Assembly (NCBI GenBank): GCA_964424115.1
Contig: CAYRHN010000024.1
Coordinates: 1 to 41,625, forward strand
DNA length: 41,625 nucleotides
From: CAYRHN01 sp964424115
GTDB taxonomy: Bacteria > Chloroflexota > Anaerolineae > Anaerolineales > Anaerolineaceae
Reading direction: 5' to 3'
The notes beneath the pieces are model-generated. The model did not search any database and was not told where the DNA came from. It was given only the letters and a program-made list of their open reading frames with translations. Shown here one piece after another: positions 39,804 to 41,625 of this stretch. Each line of letters opens with the position of its first letter. Position 1 is the stretch's first letter. A program made the translations under genes and the position numbers.

Positions 39804-40843
39804 TAGAATTGCTCCAGGAATCTCACATCATTGGCCCAGAAACTGCGGATCTCGCGGATCTGGTAACGCAGCATAGCGATGCGTTCCGGCCCCAGCCCGG
39901 CGGCAAAACCGGAGAATTGCTCGGGATCATAACCGCCGTTGCGCAGTACAGTGGGATGCATCATCCCGCAGCCGCCGATCTCCAGCCAACCGGAGGTCTT
40001 GCACACGGCACAGCCCTTTCCGCCGCACAGAAAACATTCCACATCAATCTCGGCGCTCGGCTCGGTGAAAGGGAAGTAAGAAGGGCGCAGGCGGGTACGC
40101 GTGCCACGCCCGAACATGCGTTGGACAAAATCATCGATGGTTGCCTTGAGATTGCCGAAAGTAATATGGCGTCCGACCGCCAGGATCTCCAGCTGGTTGA
40201 ACTGGCTTTCGTGGCTGGCATCGGTCTGTTCGTAGCGGTAAACCATTCCCGGCAGGATCATGCGAATCGGCTGAGGGGCGAACTGGCGCATGGCGCGGAT
40301 CTGCCCAGGAGAAGTGTGCGTGCGCAGCACCACTCCTGGCGTGACGTTGTGGAAGGTGTCCCACATGTCGCGGGCAGGGTGATGTTTTGGAATATTGAGC
40401 AATTCGAAGTTGTTCTCATCCGTCTCCACTTCCGGTGAAGGGTAGACCTGGAAGCCCATCAGGCCCAGCACGCGGCAGATCTCGTCCAGCGACTGCGTGG
40501 CGGGATGCAGCCGTCCAGGAGCAGGGCGGCGCCCCGGCAGGGTCACATCCAGGCGTTCGTTGGCCAGGGCTTGCTGCAAAGCAGCCGCTTTCACTGCAGC
40601 AGCCTTCTCTGCCAGAGCAGCTTCCAACGCCTGTTTGACCAGGTTGGCCTGCTGACCGACCTGCGGGCGCAGCTCTTTGGCAAATTGCGGCAATCGCGAA
40701 AAGACCTGCATCACCGGCGCGCTGCGGCTCAAATGGGCGCTGCGCCAGGATTGCAATCCGGCATCGTCTTCCACCCCGGCCAGCGCGGCCAGGGCAGCCT
40801 GCTGGATCTGTTCCAGCTCTTTCATGATCTCGGTTCCATCCAT
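39803..40843 (-). CDS. pheS: Phenylalanyl-tRNA synthetase alpha subunit
   Basis: This 346-residue catalytic subunit has an N-terminal coiled coil (1-85) that contacts tRNA. Class II motifs follow: motif 1 in the HPATQSLDEICRVLGLMGF region, motif 2 in MVYRYEQTDASHESQFNQLE and motif 3 in GFAAGLGPERIAML. ECFLCGGKGCAVCKTSGWLEI carries two CxxC pairs commonly seen in this family and may bind zinc. The start at 40843 has GAGGAGG just upstream. It is the first gene of the pheS-pheT operon, controlled by a T-box leader. Confidence 0.97.
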   Translation of the reverse strand: MDGTEIMKELEQIQQAALAALAGVEDDAGLQSWRSAHLSRSAPVMQVFSRLPQFAKELRPQVGQQANLVKQALEAALAEKAAAVKAAALQQALANERLDVTLPGRRPAPGRLHPATQSLDEICRVLGLMGFQVYPSPEVETDENNFELLNIPKHHPARDMWDTFHNVTPGVVLRTHTSPGQIRAMRQFAPQPIRMILPGMVYRYEQTDASHESQFNQLEILAVGRHITFGNLKATIDDFVQRMFGRGTRTRLRPSYFPFTEPSAEIDVECFLCGGKGCAVCKTSGWLEIGGCGMMHPTVLRNGGYDPEQFSGFAAGLGPERIAMLRYQIREIRSFWANDVRFLEQF

Positions 40844-41158
40844 AGGACCTCCTCAAAAATAAAGCCTCTCTCCATCCAAGGGACGAGAGAGGCTCCGCGG
40901 TACCACCCTGATTGGCTGCCCAAGGGCAGCCCACTTGATCCAACGGCCGGGCTGATCCTGGCGATTGGTTGCGCATGGTAACGCTGCGCGCTGCGTCCCA
41001 GACTACTGGCCCTGGTGAGGGCGTTCCCCTGGGCGGCTCGGGAGCGAACTTCGGCTGGAGTCTGCTCGGGCGCGGGTCTCAATCAATGCCCGCGCGTCCC
41101 TGTCGGCTTCGGCCAACCTACTTTTCTCCGTCATCGCCTTTTGGTGTAGGTCGTTCTG
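40844..41158 (-). promoter_or_regulatory. Phe-type T-box riboswitch leader of pheS-pheT
   Basis: The leader of about 315 nt on the minus strand carries the T-box core AGGGTGGTACCGCGG (40909-40895), an exact match to the consensus that pairs with the uncharged tRNA acceptor end. Stem III is GGCTGCCC with GGGCAGCC (40932-40915). Stem I contains conserved-looking GATGACGGAGAAAAG early in the leader. A TTC triplet at 41048-41046 (in CGAAGTTCGCTCC) is a reasonable Phe specifier codon, though its place in stem I was not computed. Uncharged tRNA-Phe would favour the antiterminator and transcription of pheST. Confidence 0.92.
40863..40894 (-). terminator. T-box-controlled terminator
   Basis: The 10-bp stem AGCCTCTCTC/GAGAGAGGCT (40863-40872 with 40885-40894) is followed on the minus strand by TTATTTTTG. 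It is mutually exclusive with the T-box antiterminator and lies 20 bases before pheS. Confidence 0.9.
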
Positions 41159-41164
41159 CTTTCA

Positions 41165-41192
41165 ATTATCTACGAAGCGGGGGAAATGTCAA
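41165..41192 (-). promoter_or_regulatory. Promoter of the T-box leader and pheST
   Basis: TTGACA (41192-41187) and GATAAT (41170-41165) on the minus strand have a 16-base spacer, placing transcription start near 41158. Confidence 0.75.
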
Positions 41193-41210
41193 GGGGGATG
41201 TTGGCGGGTG

Positions 41211-41625
41211 CTAATCTGCCACTGCTTTTAAGCTGAAGGTGCAGGGGAATAGCTCGACCTTGTTATCTTCCACATCGTAAGGCACATATCCGCCATAGAA
41301 ATACTGGGGATATTCGTGCAGGAACTGGATGCGCAAACCTGCCTGGGCAAAGGCGGTCACCACCTGGCCCAACCGCCAATCCCATTCAAAGTTCTTGGTT
41401 TGAATTTCTAAACCCTGGGTGGTATAGTCGGTGAAACTGTCGTACTCCCAGCTGTTCTGGTTGAAATAATCCAGGTTGACGACCTTTTTGCCGTCCTCAA
41501 GGGTGCCGAGCACATTGCGGAAAGGGTGACCGTCTAAGATGTAAAAGAAGCCGCCAGGCTTGAGCAGCCGGCGGACGATGCGGGCGAATTGATCGATATC
41601 CGGGATCCAGCACAATACGCCGGTG
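41211..41625 (-). CDS. SAM-dependent methyltransferase, 3' part only
   Basis: The frame runs off the window edge, so only the last 138 codons or so are visible. The visible part begins TGVLCWIPDIDQFARIVRRL, followed by KPGGFFYILDGHP. This is the second half of a class I methyltransferase (motif IV/post-motif region L-W-I-P-D and motif V-like LLKPGG), as in the type 11/25 families. The SAM-binding motif I would lie upstream, outside the window. The C-terminal part (EFPQYFYGGY-like Tyr-rich segment) may contact the substrate. A TTG in frame at 41615 is unlikely to be the true start. The pheST promoter lies just before its stop. The substrate is unknown. Confidence 0.85.
   Translation of the reverse strand, partial: TGVLCWIPDIDQFARIVRRLLKPGGFFYILDGHPFRNVLGTLEDGKKVVNLDYFNQNSWEYDSFTDYTTQGLEIQTKNFEWDWRLGQVVTAFAQAGLRIQFLHEYPQYFYGGYVPYDVEDNKVELFPCTFSLKAVAD

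Overview
The window looks like ordinary chromosome from a member of the Chloroflexota, most likely class Anaerolineae. This is inferred from protein style and gene content; no marker search could be run. Pointers are a T-box leader in front of pheST, clustered lipoprotein serpins, Thr/Pro-rich lipoproteins, beta-CASP RNase and RNase D side by side, moderately high GC, and genes packed on both strands. There is no phage, insertion sequence, CRISPR array or replication origin.

Layout. 1-205: two serine tRNAs (GCT, TGA) on the minus strand. 333-2645: comEC with a metallo-beta-lactamase domain that has lost its metal ligands. 2688-3434 (minus): a peroxiredoxin-glutaredoxin fusion whose peroxidatic cysteine codon is an in-frame TGA, so almost certainly a selenoprotein that ordinary gene calling would truncate. 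3489-6962: a two-domain GNAT protein, then mutS2. 7013-11165 (minus): three consecutive lipoprotein serpins. 11292-14233: glycosyltransferase, two histidine phosphatases (one with a long Lys/Glu tail encoded by a pure-purine tract) and a thioredoxin. 14297-17919: S9 peptidase, alpha/beta hydrolase and a CDF metal exporter with Mn-type ligands. 17993-18067: tRNA-Pro. 18250-19413: two paralogous small lipoproteins and a DinB/DfsB-like protein. 19406-20089: a compact self-regulating module made of a ribbon-helix-helix regulator, a 59-residue partner, and a consensus promoter bracketed by two palindromic operators. 20163-21302: a duplicated-domain lipoprotein. 21327-24824: acyltransferase, GAF-GAF-PAS-GGDEF diguanylate cyclase and a small membrane protein. 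24821-26735 (minus): pseudouridine catabolism (psuK, psuG). 26884-33490: S1-domain protein, pyrG, eno, RNase D and a beta-CASP RNase. 33523-33611: tRNA-Ser(CGA). 33757-35643 (minus): GNAT protein and secreted esterase. 35853-37157: iron-sulfur flavoprotein and a CAT-fold acetyltransferase. 37266-41192 (minus): pheS-pheT behind a phenylalanine-type T-box. 41211-end: the 3' part of a methyltransferase.

Functionally the window mixes core housekeeping (CTP synthesis, glycolysis, Phe-tRNA charging, RNA decay) with redox defence, extracellular protease control by serpins, metal export and nucleoside salvage. The most noteworthy items are the predicted selenoprotein peroxiredoxin-glutaredoxin, the autoregulated RHH module with its paired operators, the serpin array with divergent reactive loops, and the poly-Lys/Glu-tailed SixA-like phosphatase.
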